Assembly: GCA_030220185.1 (NCBI GenBank)
Contig: JASPKZ010003845.1
Location: 2,923,501-2,987,500, forward strand
DNA: 64,000 nucleotides
Direction: 5' to 3'
DNA from: Diploptera punctata
Lineage: Eukaryota > Arthropoda > Insecta > Blattodea > Blaberidae
Part shown: piece by piece, positions 51,761 to 63,052 of the stretch
How positions within the stretch are numbered: the stretch's first letter is position 1
How the letters are laid out: the number at the start of each line of letters is the position of its first letter
Program-made: the position numbers and the translations under genes
The notes under the pieces: generated by a model
Databases searched by the model: none
Told to the model about the DNA's origin: nothing
The model's input: the letters and a program-made list of their open reading frames with translations, nothing else

Positions 51761-54000
51761 CTGCAACAAACAAACCATTAATTAAATTACAGTATTATAT
51801 AATAAGAACCTACTCAATATCAACACCCACAAGAAAATAATAGATCCCGGTAGATCAGTGATAACCATGCTCGCCTATGTTTCTAACAAAGAAAACATTC
51901 ATATTGCCTCCTCAGAATTTAACAAACGATAGCTTATTTTATTGTAATGTTATATTGCGGGCCATGTGGTCTGCTCCAATACTGGTGTTTCTTCCAAATA
52001 TTTCCTCCTCGGCTGCAGAAATACGCAGAAGTTGTCACTAAATGAGCATAAATTACATTACAAGATACATTAAAAGTTTCAATCGAATATTCAGTGAAAC
52101 GGGAAAAAAACTGAAACATTATTATATTAATGTAGATATGTGGTTAGTGTGCTTGGTTGTAAAGTATAAGATCTGTGTTCGAATACTGAGCAATCCTTTC
52201 TTCTAATAATACGTTTTTATCTAAATTTCTTTGTGTGTGTGTGTGTTTTTTTTGTGCGTTTGTATTGTTTTTAAAATGTAAATTCTTAAGAAAACAATGA
52301 CGTTAGCAAACAAAATAAACATTGTTCTACCTTCTTTCCTTCACCCAAAATAACTTGACTAATGAATTAATGATAAAATAGAAGATTTTATCGTTTAAAA
52401 ATGCTAAAAAAAATCCGGCAGGAGTGTATTGATTTTTCAGAGCACAACCATCCTGACTATAGATTTCCTAAGAAAGGAACTAAAGCCGAGGATCCTGTGT
52501 CGTAGATAGCGAAGATTGACTTAAATTTTAAAGGTATTTTTCTAAAAAAACTTACATAATGGCGCATAGCCGGTTGATGCATAACGCCGTCCAATTAATA
52601 ACATCAAATTAGGGCCCTATAGTAAAATAACAATTCAAATTTTCAAAGCCCGGCCGGGTATCAATCCCGGACCCTCTAGTTAGAAAGCAGACATTACACT
52701 GAAACTGATAACGGATATGGACGACCATCCAGCCAATATTGGGAGTCAAATGCGTTTAAACGTCGAGTTCCCGTCGTTATAGCTGATTTTCTAAATACAT
52801 GATGTTTTAGTCTACTCGACGGAAAAGAATAATTCCATTATAAACGAAAAGGAAGAAGGGTTGGACATGCTGGAAAGTGTTGGGCAGATTACTGTGAATT
52901 CGAAACGCGTGAAGTCAATGATGCTCAATTTAATTGTGTGAAGTTTAAGTAACTATAGAACTTTCACGGTCAAACGAACACAGCACAAAAACAAAGGAAG
53001 GTCCACAAGTGACAAATAAGTTCCCACCGTTATTACCTGCTCATTACAAGGAATAAAAGGCGTGGCTCCAGAGTTTTATCCAATTGAAATCTGTTATTTG
53101 CACATCTCGATATCCCAGCCTACTCATTACTGTATACAGGTCTCAATCCAACGTGATCCGATACTATCAAACTATTCTCATAATCACAAATACCTGTGTG
53201 ACGGACTGTACACCAACTCCAAGACAAGAAAAAGCGACTTTAATAGGTTCTTGGGGCGCGCGGTAGGACAATCGGCACGAAGTGTCAGTACTCTGGTAAT
53301 GTTATAGGCTTTTCGACCACAGGGCCAGAAAATGTATATTGTATATAAATGTTCACATACAGAAATACATTTTTTGCGCGATAGTGCGTTATGTCGTACT
53401 TACAGCAATGGTAACCATGATTGAAAGTTCAACATCCTACATTTCGGGGTTGCCAACCTAAATAACTATACTGTAATAAAATAATTGTACGGTAATGTTA
53501 CATATTACAAAACGCATGTGGAAAGTAAAACCACTGCCCTCTATGTATACTACATACAATATATATACAACAAATATCCAAAAGATAGTGTTAATATATA
53601 TTATACGAAACAAATCACTGCATTTTAAATCAACTAAATTTTATTTGAAACAATATAAAACAATAAATAAGTACTTGCTGCCATGTTATCACTAAATGGT
53701 CTCACGGCCTCCAGCGCACCTCCAGCAGTTTCAACTAATAAACATTGCCACACTGTTAACGTTAGTCAATTATTTATAATGAACACAAATATTTCCAACA
53801 AAGATGTTATTATTTTACTATTATTTATTATTTTGAAAACACCATCGCGCAAAAATTAATGTACAACGCACGTTTGTGAAGTGTTTTACAGAATGTCGGA
53901 TATTAAAAACCTAGCTGTCGCTCGGTTTTTAAACATTTTCCTCGATTCTGGAAAAAAAACACTTCCCAACCTCGCATCGTAACATACTATTCTTTGTTCA
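51761..54000. other. probable intron upstream of the minus-strand exon; no other exon recognised
   Basis: AT-rich and without recognised coding blocks. A tRNA-like scrap lies at about 52140-52200 (GGTTAGTGTGCTTGG ... TGTGTTCGAATACTGAG) and SINE-4 at 52645-52790. Open frames on the plus strand at 53062-53307 have no domain. Confidence 0.5.
52645..52790 (-). repeat. SINE-4, tRNA-derived
   Basis: Minus strand: CCATATCCGTTATCAGTTTC ... CGGGATTGATACCCGGCCGG is a tRNA-like T arm with B box. CGACCATCCAGCCAATATTG matches 5628-5650. Confidence 0.45.
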
Positions 54001-54019
54001 ATGCCACCATATTGTCATT

Positions 54020-54140
54020 TCTACATTCTGGTATTCTCTCCTGCATGGCGTTATTGTAACCCACTTCTGAGGTTGGGGGAGTTACACTGCCACGATAATA
54101 TATGATGTTGGTGGTAATGATGTGCCAGGAGAGACCTTAA
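54020..54140. repeat. 'CTCTCCTGG / AACCCACTTCTGA' repeat copy
   Basis: ATTCTCTCCTGCATGGCGTT, TAACCCACTTCTGAGGTTGG and GTGCCAGGAGAGACC match 19130-19225 and the inverted copy at 57385-57505. Confidence 0.6.
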
Positions 54141-54915
54141 CCTGTACTTGATGAATATGTTAATGGCGACTCTTTAACTCATTCCCCAAATAGGAGTCAA
54201 TGACCAATCATATTTCAATGATTTTTTATTTACAACCAATCACAGTCGTGTTTCGCCTAAAATTTACCAACTAAATTTTATCATAATAAAGAAAGCACCT
54301 CCTTTTTAACATTCTGAATAGGTCATAGCATTATTTTGCAATGACTGACCATCTAAGAAATACGGCTACCAGATTGTATTTATAGTGCATGAATGTCAGC
54401 AGAAAGCGCATGCGATAGATAATATAAAAACATTTGTAACAATTGGTTATACCAAAAAAAAAAACAGAAAACACTGTTTGCACTTTCTTAAACGAATTAT
54501 TTTCCAGGAAATGATGCTGCAGAAAAATATAATTGACATATTTACATCATAGGACATCAAATTAATTAATATCTATAACGTTGGTTATAAATTTCTCCAC
54601 TAGAGTGCATTCTTACAATATTGCGATCCTTTGGCAATAAATAATATTATGATCTGGTTGCAATGTTGAACAAAGGAAGGAAATTAAGCGTACCAATTGT
54701 TTCTCATTTGTTCTCAAACATCGCCGTTTACATTAAATATATAAATATTTTAAAATAACTATAGTTAAATAATGATTTATGAGTAAACAGCTTAATTTTA
54801 TTCGTTAAATAGTCTTAACAAATGCCACTCTTGATTTCAAAATTATCTAGATAAATTCAATCCTCACTTCGTGAGTCGTGAATTTATCGATAATTTGGAA
54901 ATCACTCGTGGCATT
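54141..54915. other. unassigned AT-rich sequence
   Basis: No gene or repeat was recognised. Confidence 0.45.
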
Positions 54916-54924
54916 ACTTATGAT

Positions 54925-55106
54925 AATGGTGGCCAGATGATGTTCGGGGACCGTTTGGGCCGTAACGTTTCCTGATGCCGTTTGCCTTACATGTGAGGAA
55001 AAACCCCGAAAAAACCCATCACCCAGGAAACTTGTCCCGACCGGGAATCGAACTCGGGCCCGCTGCGTGACAAGGCAGCACGCTACATCGAGACCACAGC
55101 CGTTGA
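54925..55106 (-). repeat. SINE-2 5' fragment
   Basis: Minus strand: head CAACGGCTGTGGTCTCGATG, B box GAGTTCGATTCCCGGTCGGG, body GGGTTTTTTCGGGGTTTTTC and CCCAAACGGTCCCCG. The 3' module is missing. Confidence 0.82.
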
Positions 55107-55215
55107 CTGATAGAAATACATTATATGGTGGAAATAAACAGTTAATGACAAAAGAAGGACATTTTGAAGAATTAGATGAATTCAAATGCCTAAGAATAAT
55201 AATTACAAATTGGTT
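55107..55215 (+). pseudogene. LINE-B fragment (upstream part)
   Basis: GATAGAAATACATTATATGG, GGACATTTTGAAGAATTAGA and 'ELDEFKCLRIIITN' match LINE-B at 15265-15360. It starts at the SINE-2 head. Confidence 0.8.
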
Positions 55216-55590
55216 TCTTCAATACCAGATTGGCCACGCAAAGAAGCTCTCGCAAAATTTCGGATAGCAACAAGACATGACTGCATCGCTACCTATCTTA
55301 ATCTACTGGGAATACTGAACTATCCTCTCTGCATGCTGTGAGGGACCGGTGCCAATATGGATTCTGCTCATCTACTCCACCGCCTTGCATTAAGAATGCT
55401 ACACTCCATGAATGCTACTGGGAAGCAAGAAGAAAAATTATCTCGCTGCAACCCCCTTAAGGTTATTCTGTTTATATTTTATAGTGTTTCTATATTATTT
55501 CTATTGTTATATTGTAAATATTTTAATAAGGGCTGTCATTTGAGTGAATTATTTGTATTTTAAGTGCCCTCCATTGAATACATAAATAAT
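55216..55590. other. inserted unassigned segment inside a LINE-B fragment
   Basis: 'SIPDWPRKEALAKFRIATRH' and 'DCIATYLNLLGILNYPLCML' read in shifted frames here; the latter resembles the C-terminal zinc-motif region of I/R1-type LINE ORF2 ('RxxTxHDxxAxxLxRxxI...CxxC'). LINE-B sequence resumes at about 55597 (ATAAGAATGAGATGTACAAA), so another retroposon piece probably sits inside LINE-B. Confidence 0.5.
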
Positions 55591-55594
55591 TATG

Positions 55595-56178
55595 AATAAG
55601 AATGAGATGTACAAATAAATTAAACATAGGCTCAATACTGGACATGCATGCTATTATGCATTAAGCAGACACTTGTCGTCCCAAGTTCTCTCAAAATAAC
55701 TTAAATAAAAAATATAGAAATCTGCTATTTTCCCAGTTATATAGGCTAGATGCGAAACATGGACTCTCTCTTTAAGGGAAGAGAAAAGATTTGAGAGTAT
55801 TTGAGAATAAAGTTCTTATAAAAAAGATTTGAACCAAAGAGAGATGAACAGACAGGCGAATGGAGAAGAGTTCTCAACAGTTAAGCTACTTGATCTTTAT
55901 AGGAAACCAGATATAATAAGAACCGTTGAAGAAGTGGACTGCGATGGGCAGAACATGTGGCGTGAATGGGGAATGAAAGCTTCTTGAAGCAAACAATAAG
56001 AGAGAAACGTCCTATTGATAGATCAAGAATAAGGTGGGAGAATAACATTAACCATGATTGAGGGAAGTAGATTATACAGGGCATGATTGGAAAACATTAG
56101 CTGAAGATAGGAATCTGTTTAAGGTTTATGTCCGCGCGGCCATTAAACTTTCGGTTCGATAGTGCCAGTGAGTTGGTT
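55595..56178 (+). pseudogene. LINE-B 3' fragment
   Basis: ACATAGGCTCAATACTGGAC, ATGCGAAACATGGACTCTCT, 'EPKRDEQTGEWRR'-like sequence, ATAAGGTGGGAGAATAACAT and the terminus TTTCGGTTCGATAGTGCCAG. Many indels. Confidence 0.87.
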
Positions 56179-57150
56179 TATATAATCCTAATTTAGTGCG
56201 TTTACATGGTTTTCTGGAGTTATGAAGTTTTCATTGCCAGGGACTTGATATTATACATTACTATAATACTACGCTATAGGGTTTTTCATTACTTTAAAAT
56301 AGTATTGCTCTTATGGAAACGCTGTTGCCACTTGACGCCGCAGACTGAGTGACAGAGATGGAAATATAATTATCTCCAAATTTTGTTGGGTTCAATGGCA
56401 TCTCCGCTAGCCGCTGTTCCGGTAATTGAGTTCACCCCCTAAATTTATTAAATATGCAGGTGATAATTCTACGTTCCATGTAGGTGAAACTGTTTAACTA
56501 AATTATTTATTTCAAATGAATTATCTAATAAATCAATCTCACATAAAATGACAAGTTCGCTAGAAAGAATAGCTCCAGGCATAAGAGCAATGCTATTTTC
56601 AAGACGTGAAAACCCCTATAGATGAGTATGTAGCCAGTGCGACGCTGATGTTGAGATCGTGTGGAAGAAGAGGCAGACTGTGTACCGATGAAAAAACCCG
56701 ATATGAGCACCCAATTGCAGCGTCTCATAAATAACCAAGCATTAAGATGCCAATTAGCAAACAAATCATAACCAACACATATTTATGAGCTCAAAAATTT
56801 CGTTTCCTACGCTATCGTAAAACTCAAGCGATTCTTAAAATTATCTTCTTATTTTTGTTTGGGGTTTAGACCACCCTGATTCATACCGGCCCTAACTCAA
56901 GAAAACAAATGAATCACACGATAATCACGGGTAAGAGCGACTTATATCACACAGTTATCAATACCTAAAACTAATTTCGCATTTCTGAAGAATCATATAA
57001 AACAATGATATAATTTAGTGAAGAATGTCACTTAGATATCCGAATTTATATAAAATTCGTTATCTAATTTAAAGGAATATGATTTAATACAGGATTTCAA
57101 TAAAAAAATTGCTTATTTATGTAAAAAAATATATTTTTTAAAATTATTTA
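56179..57150. other. unassigned sequence
   Basis: A 79-codon minus-strand frame at 56525-56764 shows no domain or splice context. Otherwise AT-rich. Confidence 0.45.
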
Positions 57151-57156
57151 TAATTG

Positions 57157-57350
57157 TCCACCGCTGTGGTCTCGGGGTAGCGTGCTGCCTTGTCACGCAG
57201 CGGGCCCGGATTCGATCCCCGGTCGGGACAGTTTTTCTGGGTGAGGTTTTTATCGGGGTTTTTCCTCACCTGTAAGACAAATGTCAGGAAAACTTTAAGG
57301 CCCAAACGGTCCCCGGAATCATATGGCAATCGCAATCATCATCATTCATA
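57157..57350 (+). repeat. SINE-2 5' part
   Basis: CCACCGCTGTGGTCTCGGGG, B box GGATTCGATCCCCGGTCGGG, GTGAGGTTTTTATCGGGGTT and CCCAAACGGTCCCCGGAATC. The usual 3' module is replaced by the next repeat. Confidence 0.87.
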
Positions 57351-57379
57351 TTCATCTTAGGTTAAGCTTAGGTTTAGGG

Positions 57380-57510
57380 ACTCTCCTGGGCACCATTATC
57401 ATCATCATCACCCATCATATCATCGGGGCAACATAACCCCGCCTTCCAGGCGCACCAGCCTCAGAAGTGGGTTACAAGTACGCCATACCAGGAGAGAAAG
57501 CAGGAACGTC
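57380..57510. repeat. 'CTCTCCTGG / AGAAGTGGGTTACAA' repeat, inverted copy
   Basis: GGACTCTCCTGGGCACCATT, CGCACCAGCCTCAGAAGTGG and GCCATACCAGGAGAGAAAGC match 54020-54140 in reverse. Confidence 0.6.
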
Positions 57511-57639
57511 GAAAGACAAACCTGGGGCATTTGAAAAAAAAATTATAATCTAACAGTTATAAAAAAATAAGGTATGTAATAATGTAGGTGAAATTTGACT
57601 TTATTACTTTTGTATAACTAAGTAACTAAAGCACCTGCC

Positions 57640-58160
57640 CTATAGATCCCATTGGTTCATGGCCGCGCGGACATAAGCTCTCCATACATTCATATTCTGA
57701 ACTAATGTTTTCCAATCATCCTCTGTATAATTTACTCCCCTCAAATCATGGTTAATTATATTCTCCCACCTCATTCTTGGCTTGCCTATTGGTCACTTTC
57801 CTTCTGGTTTCCCTAAAAGGAGCTGTTATCACCCTCTCAATCCCCATTCGTGCCCCATGTTCTGCCCATCTCAGTCTGCAAGACATAACAGTTATTATAA
57901 TATCTGATTTTCTATAAAGATCACGTAGCTCACTGTTAATGTAGTTTTCTCCATTCTCCTGTTTGTTCATTTCTCTTTGGTCCAAAACATTTGCTGAAAA
58001 CTTCATTCTCATAATCTTTATTAAGGGTCTGGTATTCTCCATTCATCTGTCTGTTATCTCTCTTTGGTCCAAATATTTTCCTAAGAACTCTATTCTCAAA
58101 ATACTAGTAATCTTTTCTCCTCTCCTAAAGAAAGTGACCATGTTTCGCAATTTTCCATGT
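57640..58160 (-). pseudogene. LINE-B 3' fragment with internal duplication
   Basis: ATAGATCCCATTGGTTCATG at the left is the terminus. The minus strand reads 'GIERVITAPFRETRRKVTNR' and 'MRMKFSANVLDQREMNKQEN'. The 'TGTTATCTCTCTTTGGTCCA' stretch at 58048-58070 repeats one at 57965-57985, so two overlapping pieces are joined. Confidence 0.8.
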
Positions 58161-58194
58161 CATTCTGGAAGCTTTTTAGGATATTGGAACCCTA

Positions 58195-58530
58195 TATTTT
58201 ATCTTCGGAGCTTGAGCAGGAATGTTTTTTTTTTTTACAAGAAGTTTCCACGTCCTTCTATCATCCCCTATTCGTGCCATATGTCATTCTCATTGCAGTC
58301 TACGAGACGTAACTCTTCTTATAACATCTGATTTCTCACAAAGATTATGTAGCTTACTGTTAAGTATTCTTCCCCATTCACTTGTCAGTTATCTCTCTTC
58401 GGTCCGAATATTTTCATAAGAATTTCATTCTCAAAATATTAGTAATATTTTCTCCTCTCTTAAAGTAAGAGACAGCGTTTCGCAACTATGTAGTGGAAGA
58501 ATAGCCGTTTTATATACTTTTAGTTTAACA
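58195..58530 (-). pseudogene. LINE-B fragment
   Basis: AAGTTTCCACGTCCTTCTAT, CATTGCAGTCTACGAGACGT, TTATCTCTCTTCGGTCCGAA and 'TAILPLHSCETLSLTLREEK' on the minus strand; it continues to about 58530. Confidence 0.8.
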
Positions 58531-58990
58531 CTTTTTAGAGAAGTTGTGACAAGTATCCTTGTAATACACAGTAGTTTGCGAAATAAGACAATAAAACATA
58601 ATTTGATTGTTGTACTAATTTGGGCGACTGTACCCTTGTATGAAACGCTGTTGGAATTTAAAGAAAAAGTAAGAGGCGTCCACCACATTATTTTTTTTCA
58701 AACTAATTATTGTTAGGGACGTCCAGGCACGTAAATCAGAAAATCCCTCCTACCAGAAAATAATTACAGCGTCAGCCCTTAACCCTTCCTCCTGGTCCTG
58801 TGTTTATCTTCGGCGTTGAGTTCTGCGGTCGCATTTCACACTTGGCTTAGCAGCGATTGCGACATTCCATGCAACAACTGCTCATCTCCACCACACAGTA
58901 CGTGATCACAGAAAGTCACGGCATTTGTTTTGTTATGATCTACCATCATTCAAATTGTCTTGTATATAGATGAAAAGGGAGTAATTACAC
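58531..58990. other. unassigned sequence, GC-richer patch
   Basis: 58780-58925 is GC-richer (TCCTGGTCCTGTGTTTATCT, CAGCGATTGCGACATTCCAT) but no coding frame or family was recognised. Confidence 0.4.
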
Positions 58991-58994
58991 ACAA

Positions 58995-59210
58995 GAATGA
59001 AGTGCAGAAATAAATTAAACATATGGTCAATCTGGAAATACAAGCTATTATGAATTATAGAGCCTTCTTGTCATTCCAACTTCTCTCAAACATTGTGTAA
59101 AATTATGTAATTCTTCCAGTTAGCTTATATCATAAGAATGTGAAACATGATCTCTTACTTTAAGGGTGGATAAAAATGTTACGAACATTTGAGAATAAAC
59201 TTTTAACACA
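58995..59210 (+). pseudogene. LINE-B middle fragment
   Basis: AAGAATGAAGTGCAGAAATA, ACATATGGTCAATCTGGAAA, TTCCAACTTCTCTCAAACAT and 'LRVDKNVTNI'-like traces. It breaks off at about 59205 where an RTE-type piece begins. Confidence 0.75.
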
Positions 59211-59690
59211 AAAATGAGATTATATAATACATTAATAAAACCTGTGTTAACGTATGAAAGTGAGACCTGGGTCTTCACTGAAAATATCATTGCTCAGCTC
59301 GGAATTTTTTAAAGGAAAATTCTGAGAAAATATATGGACCCATTCAGGAAAGAGGAGAATGACGATACAATATAATAAGGAATTGTACCACTTGTATAAA
59401 TCACCAGACACTGTTACAGATATTTAAGTTACTACATTGAGATGGGCAGGACATATCCAGAGAATGGATAATAGTAAAACAATTAAAAAAATAATGATGG
59501 GCCATCCAGATGGAAGAAGAAATGTTGGAAGACCTAAAGCTAGATGGATGGATTGAGTTTTGGAAGATGTTCAAAGACTTAAAATTCGAAACTGGTGAAC
59601 GGACTCAAGGGATAGAGAGGTCTGGAGGAGAGTTCTTAGAGAGGCTGTGTCTCTACCCGGATTGTTCCGCCAAATACGATGATGATTTGA
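59207..59690 (+). pseudogene. RTE-type LINE post-RT fragment
   Basis: 'MRLYNTLIKPVLTYESETWV', 'RKILRKYMDPFRKE', 'LRWAGHIQRMDNSKTIKKIM', 'GHPDGRRNVGRPKARWMDWV' and 'LEDVQRLKIRNW' read in shifting frames: the standard RTE-clade C-terminus. It is inserted into or spliced between LINE-B pieces (58995-59210 and 59690-60075). The 75-codon open frame at 59510 is a wrong-frame shadow of this. Confidence 0.8.
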
Positions 59691-60075
59691 GAATAATGCT
59701 CTTAGTAACATTTTTGGAACAAACACAGAAGAACTAACAGGTGAATGAAAAAAACTGCATAACTGTGAGCAACGTGATCTTTATGGGAAACCAAATCGGA
59801 TAACAACAGTAAGTGTCGTAGTCTGCGATGGGCAGGATATGTGACGTGAATGGGGAATGAATGAAGGGTATAGGAACTTCTTGTAGGAAAAGAAGAGGGA
59901 AGCTGCAAGCAGGTAGGCCAATAATGAGTTTGGATAATAACATTATCCACGATTTGAGGGAGTTAAATTATACAGGCAAGAATTATAAAAAATAGTTCAG
60001 GATAAGGATCTATGGAGAGTTCATGTCTGCGCAGACATCAGCCTGCGCGTTTGATAGTGCCAATGAATTAGTTTT
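59690..60075 (+). pseudogene. LINE-B 3' fragment
   Basis: Begins GAATAATGCTCTTAGTAACA, reads 'LRWAGYVT' and 'LVGKEEGSCKQVGQ'-like traces and ends at GCGTTTGATAGTGCCAATGA. It is separated from 58995-59210 by the RTE-type piece. Confidence 0.82.
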
Positions 60076-60078
60076 AAA

Positions 60079-60551
60079 TAAATAATAGTTTTAAAAAACT
60101 AAAACAACACGCTTTATTAGAAAACCTAACTAAAAAATGAAACATAATTTTAATTTCCAACACGCTTGGGATAAAATTAAAGTGGTCAACAAAAAAAATC
60201 ATCTCCAACACATATAGAATAAAACTAGAGTTATCAACAAAAAGAAAATAATTTTACCATCAAAAACGTGGGGTGCTCTATATCAATTAATATATTTGAT
60301 AATAAACAGATATTGGTAAAAGTAAAGTCTCTAAGAAGAAAATGTAAAAATCATAAAAAGCACCCCACGCTTTTGATGGTAAAATTATTTTCTTTTTGTT
60401 GATAACTCTAGTTTTATTCTAGATGTGTTGGAGATGATTTTTTTACCACTTTAATTTTATCCCAAGCGTGTTGGAAATTAAAATTATTTTTCATTTTTTA
60501 GTTCGGTTTTCTAATAAAGCGTGTTGTTTTAGTTTTTTTAAACTATTATTT
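60079..60551. mobile_element. large foldback/palindromic element, distinct from FB family
   Basis: The left arm starts AAATAATAGTTTTAAAAAAC and includes ACAACACGCTTTATTAGAAA, CCAACACGCTTGGGATAAAA and AATTTTACCATCAAAAACGT. The right arm is the complement (CACGCTTTTGATGGTAAAAT ... AAACTATTATTT). Arms are about 190 bp at high identity, with a spacer of about 90 bp near 60275-60363. No coding, and it does not share the FB core motif. Confidence 0.92.
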
Positions 60552-60660
60552 AGTTTATATTTTTTAGTTTTAATATTTTACAGAATGAGATAAAATGGTA
60601 AATATCTTTAAATTCGACACTATTGTAGTATGAGCTAAAAGTAATACTCTTCTAAAAAAA

Positions 60661-60751
60661 TCCTCGCAGCCGGATTTGAACCAGTGACTTATGGATTACT
60701 GAAACTATATACCACTAGAGTTCACCGCTCTACCAACTGAGCTCTTACAAC
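60661..60751 (-). tRNA. tRNA-Tyr-like pseudogene, intron-containing, anticodon CTA
   Basis: On the minus strand: D arm GCTCAGTTGGTAGAGC (A box), anticodon arm GTGAACTCTAG with intron-like insert, then TCCATAAGTCACTGG, T arm ACTGGTTCAAATCCGGC (B box), and 3' end TGCGAGGA followed by a T7 run (Pol III terminator). The layout matches intron-bearing tRNA-Tyr. The anticodon position (60718-60716) reads CTA rather than GTA. One anticodon-stem pair is lost, and the 5' acceptor strand (GTTGTAA) pairs with only about 3 of 7 positions. Probably a pseudogene or SINE head. The anticodon assignment depends on the exact intron boundary. Confidence 0.55.
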
Positions 60752-60787
60752 GATTGACTAAAAAGTCGACAAGTCCGCAACCTAATA

Positions 60788-61456
<669 letters not shown>

Positions 61457-61559
61457 CAGGTCAAGCTAATATAACGCGTGTAAAATGGAGTCGTTCATAA
61501 GATCACTTTATTTTCATTATGACCTATTGTAGAAGGGACCTATTACCCAGAAAAATCTG

Positions 61560-62135
61560 TTTATTGGGTTAAATAATAAAATTATAGAACGGATAAATAC
61601 TTTTAAGTGCCTTGACTCAAAGCCACATTTTCGGAAGAATTAGACATCCAAGAAAAAATCTATCTACAAAAAAAGGATTAGGTATTCTTATATTATATGG
61701 ATGCTAAACATAGCTTTAAGCGAGGAGAAATTATAACGAGTATTTGAAAAAAAAAATCTTAGGAAAATGTTTGAAATAAAAGAGAAATGAACAGACAGGC
61801 GAATGGAGAAGACTACATTACAGTGAACTAAACTATCTTTATAAGAAACCAGATATAATAAGAACAGTTAAGTTTCGTAGACTGCGATGGGCAGGTCATG
61901 TAGCACAAATAGGGATTAAAATAGGGGCATGGAAGCTTCTTGTAGGAAAATCAGAGAAAAACGCTTTGGTAGATCATGAATGAGATGAGAGAATAACATT
62001 AACCAAGATTTGAAGGAAGTATTTTTTTACAGGGGATGATTGGAAAACAAAAGCTCTGGATAGGGGTGTATGGAGAGCGTATGTCCGCGCGGGCATGAAG
62101 CTATGAGTTCGATAGTATCAGTGAGTTAGTCTAGT
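61560..62135 (+). pseudogene. LINE-B 3' fragment
   Basis: 'IKTFKCL'-like trace, TATTATATGGATGCTAAACA, 'LRKMFEIKEK', TTAAGTTTCGTAGACTGCGA, GGAAGCTTCTTGTAGGAAAA and terminus TGAGTTCGATAGTATCAGTG. Confidence 0.85.
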
Positions 62136-62360
62136 TTTCAAACTATCATTAGCACAGAAACAAACATAAATAAAATCATATAACACAGTGGCAAAGTCTG
62201 TTCCGTCAGTGAAACATAGATTTAGACAAATGCATGATGAAAGAAGCTTTTATTGATGTCATAATATGTGATTTCAGAAAAGGACATCCTCTATCGCAAA
62301 CTCGACCACACCAACATGTACTGACATACTAAAATGCAGAAAAAAATTATAAAGAAACTA
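62136..62360. other. unassigned sequence, possible LINE remnant
   Basis: No clear domain; it may be the upstream part of the RNase H-bearing LINE scrap that follows. Confidence 0.4.
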
Positions 62361-62530
62361 CTTGCTCTGTAAAAATAGTAGTTTTTCAATGGCATGTTCT
62401 CACTATGGTATCTCTGGGAATGAGACGGCAGATGAACTAGTCAAGAAAGGAACCCAAATTCTCTCATACTCTATTGTAGTCCCATATTTCAGAGCAGTGG
62501 CCACTAATCGCAAGAAAATAAAATGAGCAA
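62360..62530 (+). pseudogene. LINE RNase H domain scrap
   Basis: In shifted frames: 'FQWHVLTM', then 'YGISGNETADELVKKGTQIL' near 62400-62465. 'W.x.H.GI.GNE.AD.L.K' is the C-terminal RNase H block. The element is unrelated in detail to LINE-A. Confidence 0.65.
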
Positions 62531-62599
62531 CTTAAACACATCAAAACCTTATTTTTTTAAATGCAGTTTATAATCACTTTTTGCATGACACACGCCACC

Positions 62600-62720
62600 C
62601 GGGCCTTACAGTGGCACGACCTGTCGGGAGAGGGATTTTAAACTGTGATCATACATATACTTTTTGATCACACAAAGGCACAAGGGCATAGAAGGCCTCT
62701 CCGAATGAGTGATCAGCTCA
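62600..62720. repeat. dispersed repeat, copy 2 of 2
   Basis: ACAGTGGCACGACCTGTCGG, TTTTGATCACACAAAGGCAC and TCTCCGAATGAGTGATCAG match 46555-46672. It lies just after an RNase H scrap, as a LINE 3' UTR would. Confidence 0.65.
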
Positions 62721-62821
62721 ATGTCAGGGCATCCTCCGAGAAAATGCAACATTAAGGCAAAACCCAGCATTCACACACGCACACAGTCGTACCAAACTTG
62801 GGGTTATGATAATGATGATTA

Positions 62822-62925
62822 TGTCAAGCCAGATGATGTTAGGGGACCGTTTGGGTTTTGAAGTTTCCTGATATTTACGTTATCTTACAGCTGAGGGGAA
62901 AAACCTGAGTAAAAACCATCATTAT
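62822..62925 (-). repeat. SINE-2 fragment
   Basis: Minus-strand body pieces: GATGATGTTAGGGGACCGTT, GGGTTTTGAAGTTTCCTGAT and GTTATCTTACAGCTGAGGGG. No head. Confidence 0.7.
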
Positions 62926-62974
62926 TATTTTTTTATTTATATTAATTACTATTACAAGATAAAAATTAAAATAT

Positions 62975-63052
62975 ATACCTTTTGGCAGATGCCGTCGTCC
63001 TTAACTGTGTTAAAATGTTGTTTTTAAAATATTAATTTGAGGCCTTTTATGT
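62975..63052. mobile_element. foldback (FB) element, copy 6, single truncated arm
   Basis: ATATATACCTTTTGGCAGAT, GCCGTCGTCCTTAACTGTGT, TTAAAATGTTGTTTTTAAAA and GAGGCCTTTTATG match the outer half of other FB arms. It is cut by the LINE-B 3' end at about 63053. Confidence 0.75.

Noticed and set aside
50492..51840. Several plus-strand open frames of 66-96 codons opposite the transcription factor exon
   Set aside because: They are antisense shadows of a GC-rich exon with low-complexity codons. The minus-strand frame is 404 codons with proper splice sites.
53062..53307. 81-codon plus-strand frame inside the presumed intron
   Set aside because: Overlapped by another frame on the same strand, no domain, and no splice signals of quality.
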